A DNA stretch of 64,000 nucleotides from Texcoconibacillus texcoconensis (GCF_014202575.1 NZ_JACHHB010000014.1:35509-99508); one strand, 5' to 3'. Counted from the first letter of the stretch, positions 43,391 to 52,229 are shown. A program made the numbers and translations. Notes: generated by a model from the letters alone, not told the origin.

Positions 43391-43418
43391 GAAGCGCCGT
43401 TCTGACGGCGCTTTTTTT
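43391..43418 (+). terminator. Terminator of the 63-residue gene
   Basis: AAGCGCCG-TTCTGA-CGGCGCTTTTTTT, 34 bp after the stop. Confidence 0.85.
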
Positions 43419-43599
43419 GTGTTTGGGCGCTTCGGGGACTGGGGTGAGCTGGAGAGTGATGTTGGGGTCGGAGGAAAATGGAGAGCTTTGTTGTGTGGTG
43501 AAAATTGTACGTTCTATTACATAGGGGTTGGGGTTTTGTCATAGTTATGTAGGAACGAGGGGGGTGCTCGTTCTGCAGATTGTGGAGGATTTGCTGTTT

Positions 43600-44181
43600 A
43601 TGGATGGGCGTTCGCGGTTTATTTATGAGCGGTTTGGGATTGAGAAGGGGCATATGGTGGCGGTGCTTGATGGGGTTCGTGGGGTGATTGATTGGTTGCG
43701 GGGGTCGGTTTTTTGCAATTTGGTGCGGGATGTGACGTTTTATATTTCGGATGAGCCGATAAATTTTCCGGCGGAGTTGGCTTTGGAGGAGGATGGTCAG
43801 GGGGATGATGATTGTGAGGTGGTTGTTTATTTGAATGTGATGTCTATTGCGGAGGATTATAAGAATGGTGAGTACATGTTGGATTTGAAGAGAAGTGATG
43901 TTGCTTGTTTTGAGTATGCGGCGTTTATTGTTTTGCATGAGGTTGGGCATTTTGTGCATGCGAATTTGGGGTGTTCTGGGCGGTCGATGCGGGATCGGTT
44001 GTATGCGTATTTGGATCAGGGGGCGTATTTTTATGATCGGTATGAGGCGTGGATGGATCGGGGGTATTCGGTTGTTGAGAAGAAGCGGTATCGGCGGATT
44101 CCGCAGGAGAAGGCGGCGGATGCGTTTGCGAAGCAGTGGTTGGATGTGATGATGGGGCGGATTGGTGAGGGGATGGATTGA
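43600..44181 (+). CDS. HExxH metalloprotease-like protein (ImmA/IrrE-like)
   Basis: 193 residues from ATG 43600, with GGAGG 11 nt upstream; the frame extends to 43528 with other possible starts. The central FIVLHEVGHFVHANLG is a zinc HExxH motif (near residue 118), and PQEKAADAFAKQWL near 175 supplies a Glu in the place where ImmA/IrrE proteins carry the third ligand (E-x-x-A-x-x-F-A). No helix-turn-helix and no signal peptide. ImmA/IrrE proteases cleave repressors, often of mobile elements; no such repressor gene is adjacent. The G/T wobble bias is extreme, with many GGG codons. Confidence 0.6.
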   Translation: MDGRSRFIYERFGIEKGHMVAVLDGVRGVIDWLRGSVFCNLVRDVTFYISDEPINFPAELALEEDGQGDDDCEVVVYLNVMSIAEDYKNGEYMLDLKRSDVACFEYAAFIVLHEVGHFVHANLGCSGRSMRDRLYAYLDQGAYFYDRYEAWMDRGYSVVEKKRYRRIPQEKAADAFAKQWLDVMMGRIGEGMD

Positions 44182-44189
44182 TATTGGGT

Positions 44190-44226
44190 TGGAAGCACGA
44201 GCACGAGGGTCGCGCGTGTGCTTCCT
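44190..44226. repeat. REP-like element between convergent genes
   Basis: GGAAGCACGAGCACGAGG and CGCGCGTGTGCTTCC form an imperfect palindrome 9 bp after the HExxH gene; it reaches the stop of the convergent WxL gene. Confidence 0.7.
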
Positions 44227-44785
44227 ATGGTCCTTTGTTAATGGTCCATGTCATGGTGCTTTGGTATGTTGTCTGGTCATTGAACTCTTCATCTTCTGGA
44301 AGGTCTAAGATCAGTGATTCGTCACTAAATTGAATGTGATATGTACCCATGCCGCGGTTTGGTTCGGCGGCGAGGATTTTGACGGGTTCTTGGTCGATGG
44401 CCGTTGGATGGTCGATCGTCCATGAAGGTCTTTGTCCGGCGCCTGCCTCCTCTTTAATAGTAGCTTCGGCGTGTGTTAGATGCAGGGATCCGGGTGGCAA
44501 GGTTTCTTCGGGATTTCCCTCTTCTTTTAGTTGGCTTGCTTGGACAGTGACATTCCACCCTTCCCATGATCCTGTTGCATCGACGACGGTGATTTCACCG
44601 ACGCTATCAGTAACCTCTTCTTCGTCTTCGTTGACGTCGAATACGATTTCATTTTCAGCGGGTGAAATGCTCAACGGCCCTGATTCAATCGTAACCTTGG
44701 TTTGGTCGTTACTTTGTTCGGCGTTTAGTGATTGTGGAAATGTAAAAACAATCAACGTCATACAAAATATAAGGCTTTTTTTCAT
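44225..44785 (-). CDS. Secreted WxL-domain surface protein
   Basis: 186 residues: signal peptide 1-22 (ends LNA), then one WxL domain. The two WxL signatures are GSWEGWNVTVQAS near residue 72 and TYQSTMTWTINKGP at the very end, the second matching the usual Y-x-x-T-x-T-W-x-L/I close. WxL proteins bind peptidoglycan without covalent linkage and work with a DUF916-type partner, which is the next gene upstream on the same strand. Shares GMGTYHIQF with the second WxL protein encoded at 46.0 kb (GMGSYVVSF). Confidence 0.82.
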   Translation of the reverse strand: MKKSLIFCMTLIVFTFPQSLNAEQSNDQTKVTIESGPLSISPAENEIVFDVNEDEEEVTDSVGEITVVDATGSWEGWNVTVQASQLKEEGNPEETLPPGSLHLTHAEATIKEEAGAGQRPSWTIDHPTAIDQEPVKILAAEPNRGMGTYHIQFSDESLILDLPEDEEFNDQTTYQSTMTWTINKGP

Positions 44786-44887
44786 GTTTACACCTACCTT
44801 TTATTCCCATAGGTGAATTTTATCTGAAGATGTTCATGCTATCCATTGGTAATATTACCCTATGTTGTCGTGTCGTAGTTTGTTTTC

Positions 44888-45907
44888 CTATTTTCTTCTA
44901 AAGACCAAGAACATAACGGTTCCTATGATAAGAGCGCCTCCTAGTGATCCGAGGAAGACCCAGAGCCATGGTTGGTCATTCGTTTGGGTGGCCACTTCGG
45001 GCATGTTTCGTTCGACGTATTCTTCGACTTGTTGTTCTTCGATGGTGAAGGTTCGTTCTTCTGTGATTTGTTGGCCGTTGATGTCTGTGTCTACTGCGAC
45101 GGTGTAGGTGCCTGGGTCGAGTGTTGGGTGATCCCAACGAAACGGGAAGGTCATTTGGGACATGGGTGCCATGTTGAATGAGCCGAATTCACCTTCCATA
45201 AGCATGTCGTCTGCATCATCATAAACTTCATATTCTCCTGAAACGTTATTTTGGATAAAGGGTGCTTCGTTTGTCATTTCTAAATAGATTTGTGCGTTAT
45301 TGGGCAAAAAGCCCGCTTCGCCAAAGGAAAAATTTTGTTCTGTTTCAAATGGGAGGTTTAATTGAACAGCCATTGCGATGGCAACTTCTGTTTCTACGAC
45401 GAAATTGGACTCTTCACCTTCTGTCTCAACTTCTTCTCCGGCAATTCCTTCTGAGGTAAATAAAATTCCACCTAGTAGGTTTTCTGCTTCCACATCAGGT
45501 ACGGTCAGGTCAATTGATACATCAACGCTCGACTCTGCCGGGATCGTAACACTTCCTTCTTCAACAGACATGTTTGACGCAATTGCAAAGTCATCATCTA
45601 ACAAAAATGCATTTTCAGAGGCGTCTTCACTGTAAATTATACCGCCTGAGGGATGGGTGTAAGCATTGACTGGCTCCATGGTAACGGTAAGGTCATCTGT
45701 TAATCTGTTGTTGATCGTGACTTCTAGTTCTTGTTCATGTTCTGGCTCTACTTCTAGGCTAAAATATCCACCAACATTGTCGACTTGATTATTTGGTAAG
45801 TGGGGGTCGACTGTAAACGGAACTTGGCTTACATCTTGTGCTTGAACGGTGGATGAAACAGTTGTGATCAGAATGAAAAATGTTGTTATGTATTTCAGAA
45901 TGCTCAT
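44888..45907 (-). CDS. DUF916/DUF3324-type WxL partner protein
   Basis: 339 residues from ATG 45907 with AAAGGAG upstream; the longer frame to 45973 overlaps the divergent promoter. Signal peptide 1-26. The N-terminal WxL peptidoglycan-binding domain (about 28-150; FTVDPHLPNNQVDNVGGYFS, and GGIIYSEDASENAF) is followed by the host-binding type domain (about 160-300) and a C-terminal membrane helix (WLWVFLGSLGGALIIGTVMF) with an FRRK stop-transfer. It would hold WxL proteins at the membrane-wall interface. Together with two WxL genes it forms a minimal WxL locus, better known from lactic acid bacteria. Confidence 0.85.
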   Translation of the reverse strand: MSILKYITTFFILITTVSSTVQAQDVSQVPFTVDPHLPNNQVDNVGGYFSLEVEPEHEQELEVTINNRLTDDLTVTMEPVNAYTHPSGGIIYSEDASENAFLLDDDFAIASNMSVEEGSVTIPAESSVDVSIDLTVPDVEAENLLGGILFTSEGIAGEEVETEGEESNFVVETEVAIAMAVQLNLPFETEQNFSFGEAGFLPNNAQIYLEMTNEAPFIQNNVSGEYEVYDDADDMLMEGEFGSFNMAPMSQMTFPFRWDHPTLDPGTYTVAVDTDINGQQITEERTFTIEEQQVEEYVERNMPEVATQTNDQPWLWVFLGSLGGALIIGTVMFLVFRRK

Positions 45908-46007
45908 CGTAAAACTCCTTTCTACTTCGCTATTCAGTATGGCCGGTGAATGAAAAATTATGTTTTTCAACACAATACGTGTGAGAAAAAGAAAGGAGTC
46001 AATAGAG

Positions 46008-46781
46008 ATGACAACATTTAAGCACCATGAAGTGAAGAAGGATAATAGTGGACAAAATTATGTCATTCTATATTTAGACCCTCGACAAGGATTAGAAGAG
46101 TTTTCTGCTGAATTAGGGGAACCTAGTAATGGTGATCCTAAATCATCCATTGATAATCGGGCGATTCGATATGTAAAAGAAAAGTTACCGGATTTAAGGG
46201 TCAAAGGAATTAAAGTAATGGTTGGGACATTGTTAGTTTCTTCTATTGTGGCAACACCTTTAGTCGTTGGTGCTGAGGAACCGACGAATGATACAGAAAC
46301 CACAGCGGAAGTCCAAGGTGGCGAATATGAGCTAGGTGATCTGATTGTCGGAGATTTTACAACTGTGGTCTTGGAAGGTAAACAACAAATGACTCATGCA
46401 GACCTTGAATCATTCCCTGTCGTCGACCCTACTGGTACAGGAAATGGATGGACTGTAAATATGAAAGCTACACCGTTTACCTTAGTTGGAGACGGAGGCG
46501 AAAACGAAACACTTCCTCAAGGGTCTCTCAGAGTCGTGGAACCAACTGTCAATTATGACGACCCTCACTCTTCAGAGTTGGATACTATATCAAGGAACTC
46601 TGGGGCGATTGATACGGATACAGGTTTAAATATCGTCAGTGCTGAACGAGGTGGGGGCATGGGATCATATGTCGTGTCATTTGGCGACGATCCTCTAGAA
46701 CTAACATTAAATCCAGCTGACGTTCGTTCTGGGACTTATACTTCGACGATTTCTGTCACACTTGGAATCGGCCCTTCTTAA
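46008..46781 (+). CDS. WxL-domain protein with a long N-terminal prefix
   Basis: 257 residues from ATG 46008 (AAAGGAG 9 nt upstream). Instead of a normal signal peptide it has about 65 charged residues (including NYVILYLDPRQGLEEFSAEL and RYVKEKLPDLRVKGIK) before a hydrophobic segment VMVGTLLVSSIVATPLVVGA (about 69-88). A WxL domain follows (about 100-257): GTGNGWTVNMKA near 143 and a final YTSTISVTLGIGP, where the usual Trp is replaced by Val. I recall similar prefixes on some exported Bacillus wall proteins. Divergent from the DUF916 gene with 100 bp between starts. Confidence 0.75.
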   Translation: MTTFKHHEVKKDNSGQNYVILYLDPRQGLEEFSAELGEPSNGDPKSSIDNRAIRYVKEKLPDLRVKGIKVMVGTLLVSSIVATPLVVGAEEPTNDTETTAEVQGGEYELGDLIVGDFTTVVLEGKQQMTHADLESFPVVDPTGTGNGWTVNMKATPFTLVGDGGENETLPQGSLRVVEPTVNYDDPHSSELDTISRNSGAIDTDTGLNIVSAERGGGMGSYVVSFGDDPLELTLNPADVRSGTYTSTISVTLGIGPS

Positions 46782-46788
46782 TCGATTC

Positions 46789-46820
46789 TCCCGCGACTAG
46801 CCATTCGCGGGATTTTATTT
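46789..46820 (+). terminator. Terminator of the second WxL gene
   Basis: TCCCGCG-ACTAGCCATT-CGCGGGATTTTATTT, eight bases after the stop. Confidence 0.8.
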
Positions 46821-46857
46821 TGTTCGTCTATTTATTTTTTGATGGTGAGGGACCTAT

Positions 46858-47041
46858 AGGAAGCGCGAGAACCGCGCGGGGTCAGTGAAAATGTATTAAT
46901 AAAATTCTGTGGTACATCATTTAGTAGTTGATCGACCTAAAAATCCGCACACATTGTGTTCGATGTGCAATTTCTCAATTGAAAATTGACTTTTTCACCG
47001 GTCTCGAACCGCGCCTGTGCTTCTCCTCCCTTGTGCTTGCC
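46858..47041. repeat. Two REP-like fragments in a non-coding gap
   Basis: AGGAAGCGCGAGAACCGCGC at 46858 and TCTCGAACCGCGCCTGTGCT at 47002, either side of about 120 bp of AT-rich sequence with TTTCTCAATTGAAA. They look like half-elements with CGCGC instead of the more usual CGTCCCC. No gene between. Confidence 0.6.
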
Positions 47042-47051
47042 AAAGATGCCG

Positions 47052-48005
47052 CTACATTTTAATTGTTGCGCCGTCAATTCGTTTGTAGCCGCGGGTTTTG
47101 GATAGGTCTTCGACAAATTTGAGGGCGGCTAGGTCTTTCGCCTTGGCTTCGATCATGATGTCAGCGGATTGTCCGTACGTTTTCAAGGTTTTGATGAATG
47201 GCTGGGCGAAGTCTTGGTCGATGTATTGGGCATGGGCTCTGTATTCGTTTTTTGACTTTGGGGAGGATAGGTGAAATTTTGGGCGTTGATTGGTGTGTTC
47301 CCAAGTGGCGAAAATGCGTGGGAGGAGATCTTCGAGGTTGGTGGTTCCTAGGTTGGCTTGGTGATGATGGTAGTCAAAAACGAACGGGATGTTGTGACGC
47401 TCGCACGCGTGAAGCGTTTCGTCTGCTGTGTACGTTTTATCGTCGTTTTCAAGGGTCATCTGTTGGCGGATCGTTGGGTCAAGTTTGCTGATATTATCGT
47501 TGAAACGGATGAGCGTCTCCTGTTTGTTTCCGTAAGCGCCGCCGATGTGAATGTTGATGATGGCCGATTTGTGAAGGTCCATCGCTTCGAGCATATCGTA
47601 ATGGTAAGCCATATTGGTCAGCGAGTTGTCGGTAACGTGCGGTTTTGGACTTGTGAACAATGTGAATTGGTCCGGATGAAAGCTGACGCGTAGGTTGTGC
47701 CGCTTAACAAGTTCGCCGATTTCTTGGAACAAGTGACGAAAAGGTGTGATGTAATCCCACTTTACTTCTGGATGTGTGGCGAGTGGAACGAGCGCTGATG
47801 ACATTCGATATAGATGGATCCCGTGAGCGATGTTGTAATGCAGCGCGCGGAGCGTGTTATTCAAGTTTTCTTCTGTTGCGGCGTGCAGTTTTTCGGTGCG
47901 CGTTGTCTTGTCGAGTTTGCTCCAATTTGTGTAGGTTAATGTGCGTGATGGTGTTGCTTCCCACAGTGCTAACGCTGTGGAGACGTAGCCGAAGCGCAGG
48001 ATCAT
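47052..48005 (-). CDS. uvsE: UV-damage endonuclease UvsE
   Basis: 317 residues from ATG 48005 (MILRFGYVSTAL) with AAGGTGG upstream; a start four codons earlier is possible. UvsE is a TIM-barrel enzyme that nicks 5' of pyrimidine dimers and (6-4) products. Family landmarks in order: LRFGYVST, NIAHGIHLYRMSSALVP, RVSFHPDQFTLF, INIHIGGAYGNK, MTLENDDKTY and FVFDYHHHQAN, which carry the metal-binding His, Glu and Asp residues. A light-exposed habitat would suit it. Codons have the A/C wobble bias of minus-strand genes in this block. Array 7 lies directly upstream. Confidence 0.92.
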   Translation of the reverse strand: MILRFGYVSTALALWEATPSRTLTYTNWSKLDKTTRTEKLHAATEENLNNTLRALHYNIAHGIHLYRMSSALVPLATHPEVKWDYITPFRHLFQEIGELVKRHNLRVSFHPDQFTLFTSPKPHVTDNSLTNMAYHYDMLEAMDLHKSAIINIHIGGAYGNKQETLIRFNDNISKLDPTIRQQMTLENDDKTYTADETLHACERHNIPFVFDYHHHQANLGTTNLEDLLPRIFATWEHTNQRPKFHLSSPKSKNEYRAHAQYIDQDFAQPFIKTLKTYGQSADIMIEAKAKDLAALKFVEDLSKTRGYKRIDGATIKM

Positions 48006-48105
48006 TGTTGATTCCACCTTTTACGTTGTTTTGTGGTTAGTTTGTTCATTTTCAGGGATTTTATAGGTGGATTTAGTTGGAGGTACGTTTGAGTGGCGTG
48101 GTTTT

Positions 48106-48872
48106 CGTTCAGGTGAAGCGGGTTTTCCTTCAGGTGAGGCGATTTTTCCTTCAGGTGAAGCAGTTTTTCCTTCAGGTGAAGTGGTTTTCCTTCAGGTGAG
48201 GCGATTTTTCCTTCAGGTGAGGCGGTTTTTCCTTCAGGTGAAGCAGTTTTTCCTTCAGGTGAGGCGATTTTTCCTTCAGGTGAGGCAGTTTTCCTTCAGG
48301 TGAGGCGATTTTTCCTTCAGGTGAGGCGATTTTTCCTTCAGGTGAAGCAGTTTTTCCTTCAGGTGAGGCGATTTTTCCTTCAGGTGAGGCGGTTTTTCCT
48401 TCAGGTGAACTGATTTTTCCTTCAGGTAAACTGATTTTTCCTTCAGGTAAACTGATTTTTCCTTCAGGTGAAGCAGTTTTTCCTTCAGGTGGAGCAGTTT
48501 TTCCTTCAGGTGAGGCAGTTTTTCCTTCAGGTAAACTGCTTTTTCCTTCAGGTGAAGCAGTTTTTCCTTCAGGTGAGGCAGTTTTTCCTTCAGGTAAACT
48601 GCTTTTTCCTTCAGGTAAACTGATTTTTCCTTCAGGTGAAGCAGTTTTTCCTTCAGGTGAGGCGATTTTTCCTTCAGGTGAGGCGATTTTTCCTTCAGGT
48701 GAAGCAGTTTTTCCTTCAGGTGAACTGCTTTTTCCTTCAGGTAAACTGCTTTTTCCTTCAGGTGAGGCGGCTTTTCCTTCAGGTAAACTGCTTTTTCCTT
48801 CAGGTAAACTGCTTTTTCCTTCAGGTAAACTGATTTTTCCTTCAGGTGAACTAATTTTTCCTTCAGGTGAGG
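48106..48872 (+). repeat. 21-bp tandem repeat array 7
   Basis: About 36 units, the most uniform of the arrays: the core is always TTTTTCCTTCAGGT except for rare loss of one T, which makes 20-bp units near 48188 and 48290. Variable parts are GAGGCGA, GAAGCAG, GAGGCAG, AAACTGC and AAACTGA. A multi-unit block is repeated (48480-48560 against 48545-48640). It lies between the start of uvsE and the end of the P450 gene, both minus-strand. Confidence 0.97.
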
Positions 48873-48908
48873 CGATCTGATCACGGGAATATGTTCACTA
48901 AGTTTTTA

Positions 48909-49003
48909 AGAGCTCTCACAATTGAGAGCTCTCTTTTTTCTGTGCTTTTGATTACATTTTCATTACAGATTTTGCTAACGAGAACCGTCCCTGTGCTTCC
49001 CCG
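48909..49003. repeat. Hairpin and REP-like element after the P450 gene
   Basis: AGAGCTCTCACAATTGAGAG pairs with itself (48909-48933) and is followed by CTTTTTTC on the + strand. At 48950-49003 a REP-like copy (TTACATTTTCATTACAGATT, TTGCTAACGAGAACCGTCCC) abuts the P450 stop. Confidence 0.7.
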
Positions 49004-50305
<1,302 letters not shown>

Positions 50306-50387
50306 TTATGTTTTACAGAAATAGGATTTTGATGCGGAAGCAGGCGGATTTGTTTGTCGGTAGGTAGGTGCTTTAGTATGATGAAGG

Positions 50388-50568
50388 GTAGGTGCTACGC
50401 TGGTAGCACCTACTCTTTACTGGGGTAAAGCTCTTTTTTGAGAAGAACACAAGCATCTGCCCCCTTTTTAGGCCGTTTTCCTGGACTGGTCCTTTGTTTC
50501 ACGGTTCCCGAGCGCCCTTTTGCTTTAGCACGCTAAACGGTAGGTGCTACTTTGGTAGCACCTACCGT
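50388..50568. repeat. Repeated hairpin pair in a 540-bp gene-free region
   Basis: GTAGGTGCTAC-GCTG-GTAGCACCTAC at 50388-50413 and a longer version, ACGGTAGGTGCTAC-TTTG-GTAGCACCTACCGT, at 50537-50568. A third half-motif (GGTAGGTGCT) is at 50363. The first is followed by a smaller hairpin (CTTTACTGGGGTAAAG) and CTCTTTTTT. No gene fits between 50261 and 50798. Confidence 0.75.
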
Positions 50569-50622
50569 GCATTGTGTTAAAGTATTAAAGCGTTAGTGCT
50601 TATATCTGTGACTTCCCATTGA

Positions 50623-50650
50623 AAAAAGCTGCCCTTAGTGGACAGCTTGG
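50623..50650 (-). terminator. Terminator for the small lipoprotein genes
   Basis: AAGCTG-CC-TTAG-GG-CAGCTT (two inner mismatches) with TTTTTTC on the minus strand, 150 bp after the stop of the 44-residue lipoprotein. Confidence 0.6.
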
Positions 50651-50798
50651 TTTTTCTTATGTGATAAAAAGGGGGGTGGGGCCGTTTACTATAAATCTTG
50701 CCCCTTGGTGTGTGATTTCTTCATATGTGTGGATAGCGTGATGTTTATGTTTCTCATGATACGCTAATCCCTTATCCTTACCCTTTAAAGCAAAAAAC

Positions 50799-50933
50799 TT
50801 AAAGGTCTAATTCCTCTTCTACTTCAGTCTCTTCATCTAGACCTGGCTCTTCTTCAATGTCTCCGCCACATGCGCCTAGTACGCCTACCGTGAATACACC
50901 TGCTAAAATGCTCATTAATAGTTTCTTTTTCAT
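50799..50933 (-). CDS. Tiny acidic lipoprotein A (44 residues)
   Basis: MKKKLLMSILAGVFTVGVLG is a lipoprotein signal peptide ending in the lipobox LGAC (Cys22). Only 23 residues remain after lipidation, more than half of them Glu or Asp (GGDIEEEPGLDEETEVEEEL). GAGGAGG lies about 12 nt before the ATG. It is nearly identical in its first 35 residues to the next gene and similar to a third, longer one. Function unknown; the mature part looks disordered and may act as a charged brush on the outer membrane face or as a peptide signal. Confidence 0.8.
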   Translation of the reverse strand: MKKKLLMSILAGVFTVGVLGACGGDIEEEPGLDEETEVEEELDL

Positions 50934-51017
50934 TGTCGATCATCCTCCTCGAGAAATTTGAATTGATTGTCTTCTTTTTTTATGACAATAACATGTTGTG
51001 AAAAATCTAAATTAAAC

Positions 51018-51158
51018 TTAAAGGTCTTCGTCTACATCCTCTTCCATTTCTGGGGCTTCATCTAGACCTGGATCTTCTTCAATGTCTCCACCACATGCGC
51101 CTAGTACACCTACTGTGAATACACCTGCTAATAAGCTCATTAAAAGTTTCTTTTTCAT
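51018..51158 (-). CDS. Tiny acidic lipoprotein B (46 residues)
   Basis: MKKKLLMSLLAGVFTVGVLG, lipobox LGAC with Cys22, then GGDIEEDPGLDEAPEMEEDV and EDL. GGAGG lies upstream (GAAGGAGGCCGATGAACA). A tandem paralogue of gene A, about 85 bp away on the same strand; the signal peptide is almost unchanged while the acidic tail has drifted, which shows selection on export and charge rather than on sequence. Confidence 0.8.
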   Translation of the reverse strand: MKKKLLMSLLAGVFTVGVLGACGGDIEEDPGLDEAPEMEEDVDEDL

Positions 51159-51648
51159 TGTTCATCGGCCTCCTTCAGTCATCGTTTATTTTTTCAATGT
51201 GAACCATCGTTGTACAGCCTTGACCGAATTTTAAGAAATGGACTTTAAGGAAAGTTTCGCTCCATTAATTTTGATTCTAACAAGGGATTTTCGTGACAAC
51301 AATGGAATTAAACATCTTTAGAGATGGTTTCACATTTTTTCACAGTTATTTAATATTTTCTCAAATTTCCAATGTGATTTTTCGAGCAACTGACATTGTT
51401 TTGAAAACGTGATAAATCATGTTGGACTTTTCACTAGCTAATTAATCACTCTAAAAAAAACATATTCACTCCCCAGACAATCATGCAATATTTTCTAACG
51501 AAATGTTCGCTTTCTCTATAACAAAAGCTGACTCGTATGCGAAAAACATTCGCATGAGCCAGCCTTCTTTTATTTAAAAAAAAGGGGGGGTATTGTGCTA
51601 TCAGGCGCTCACTATATGAGTGATTTTGTATTAGCAGCTGCGTGTTGC
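51159..51648. other. Gene-free region between lipoproteins B and C with a terminator
   Basis: AT-rich, no reading frame with a ribosome site. It must hold the promoter of the A/B pair. The hairpin GCTGACTCGTATGCGAA / TTCGCATGAGCCAGC at 51527-51563, with TTTTG on the minus strand, is the terminator of gene C. Confidence 0.6.
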
Positions 51649-51969
51649 TTAAAATTCAATCTCCATTTCTTCATCTTCGTCTAACTCATCTTCAATAGGC
51701 ACTTCGATTTCTGCGCCTTCTTCATAGTCGTCTTCGAATTCACCGTCTTCAAAATCTTCATCTTCCGCAAGACCGTCTTCCTCTTCAAGACCGTCTTCTT
51801 CAAACCCTTCATCTAGGCTATCGCCTTCGTCACCATTTAAGTCGAGGTCTTCGCTCTGTTGTTCTATTGGCTCTCCACCATCAACATCATCGACTTCATC
51901 GCCACATGCAGCGAGAACGCCTAATGATAGTGTTCCTGCTAAAAGGCTTAACAGTAGTTTTTTCTTCAT
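51649..51969 (-). CDS. Acidic lipoprotein C (106 residues)
   Basis: ATG 51969 with AAGGAGG 8 nt upstream; an in-frame extension to 52053 lacks a site. The signal MKKKLLLSLLAGTLSLGVLA ends in the lipobox LAAC (Cys22) and clearly belongs with genes A and B. The mature part of 85 residues is one of the most acidic in the window (runs such as DEGFEEDGLEEEDGLAEDED) with no positive charge after the signal. No enzyme motif. Third member of the local family. Confidence 0.8.
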   Translation of the reverse strand: MKKKLLLSLLAGTLSLGVLAACGDEVDDVDGGEPIEQQSEDLDLNGDEGDSLDEGFEEDGLEEEDGLAEDEDFEDGEFEDDYEEGAEIEVPIEDELDEDEEMEIEF

Positions 51970-52202
51970 TTCATGTTCCTCCTTCTTTGTTAAGAAGTTT
52001 TTTGTATATCGATACGGCCTCTCCCGAATCAACAATTGCAATTCTACAAGCAACCTTTTAACGTCTCAATCCTATCCACGAACTTTTGACGCTTTCTCAC
52101 ATCGTCATACATTTGTAGATGTTTCTTTGACATTATCCATGACTTACGCGCCACACTCACATCGCCAATTAGGCATAAAGGACGGTTATCCCGACAAGAA
52201 AA

Positions 52203-52229
52203 CACCCCTCTTTTTTTAGAAGAGCGGTG
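52203..52229 (-). terminator. Terminator of the first GGDEF-EAL gene
   Basis: CACCCCTCT-TTTTTTTAGA-AGAGCGGTG, 30 bp after the stop. The same sequence occurs after the paralogous gene at 54073. Confidence 0.75.

Noticed and set aside
43300..43959. 219-codon minus-strand frame opposite the HExxH gene
   Set aside because: Shadow frame of a strongly G/T-biased gene; it also runs antisense through the terminator at 43391 and the small gene.
48276..48884. Long minus-strand frames through the arrays encoding HLKEK heptads (also at 33.4-34.0, 35.1-35.7, 39.5-39.8 and 42.5-43.1 kb)
   Set aside because: A 21-bp repeat without stops is open in several frames at once on both strands. These frames lack ribosome sites, and 20-bp or 22-bp units break them in all arrays. 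A real coiled-coil protein is not supported.
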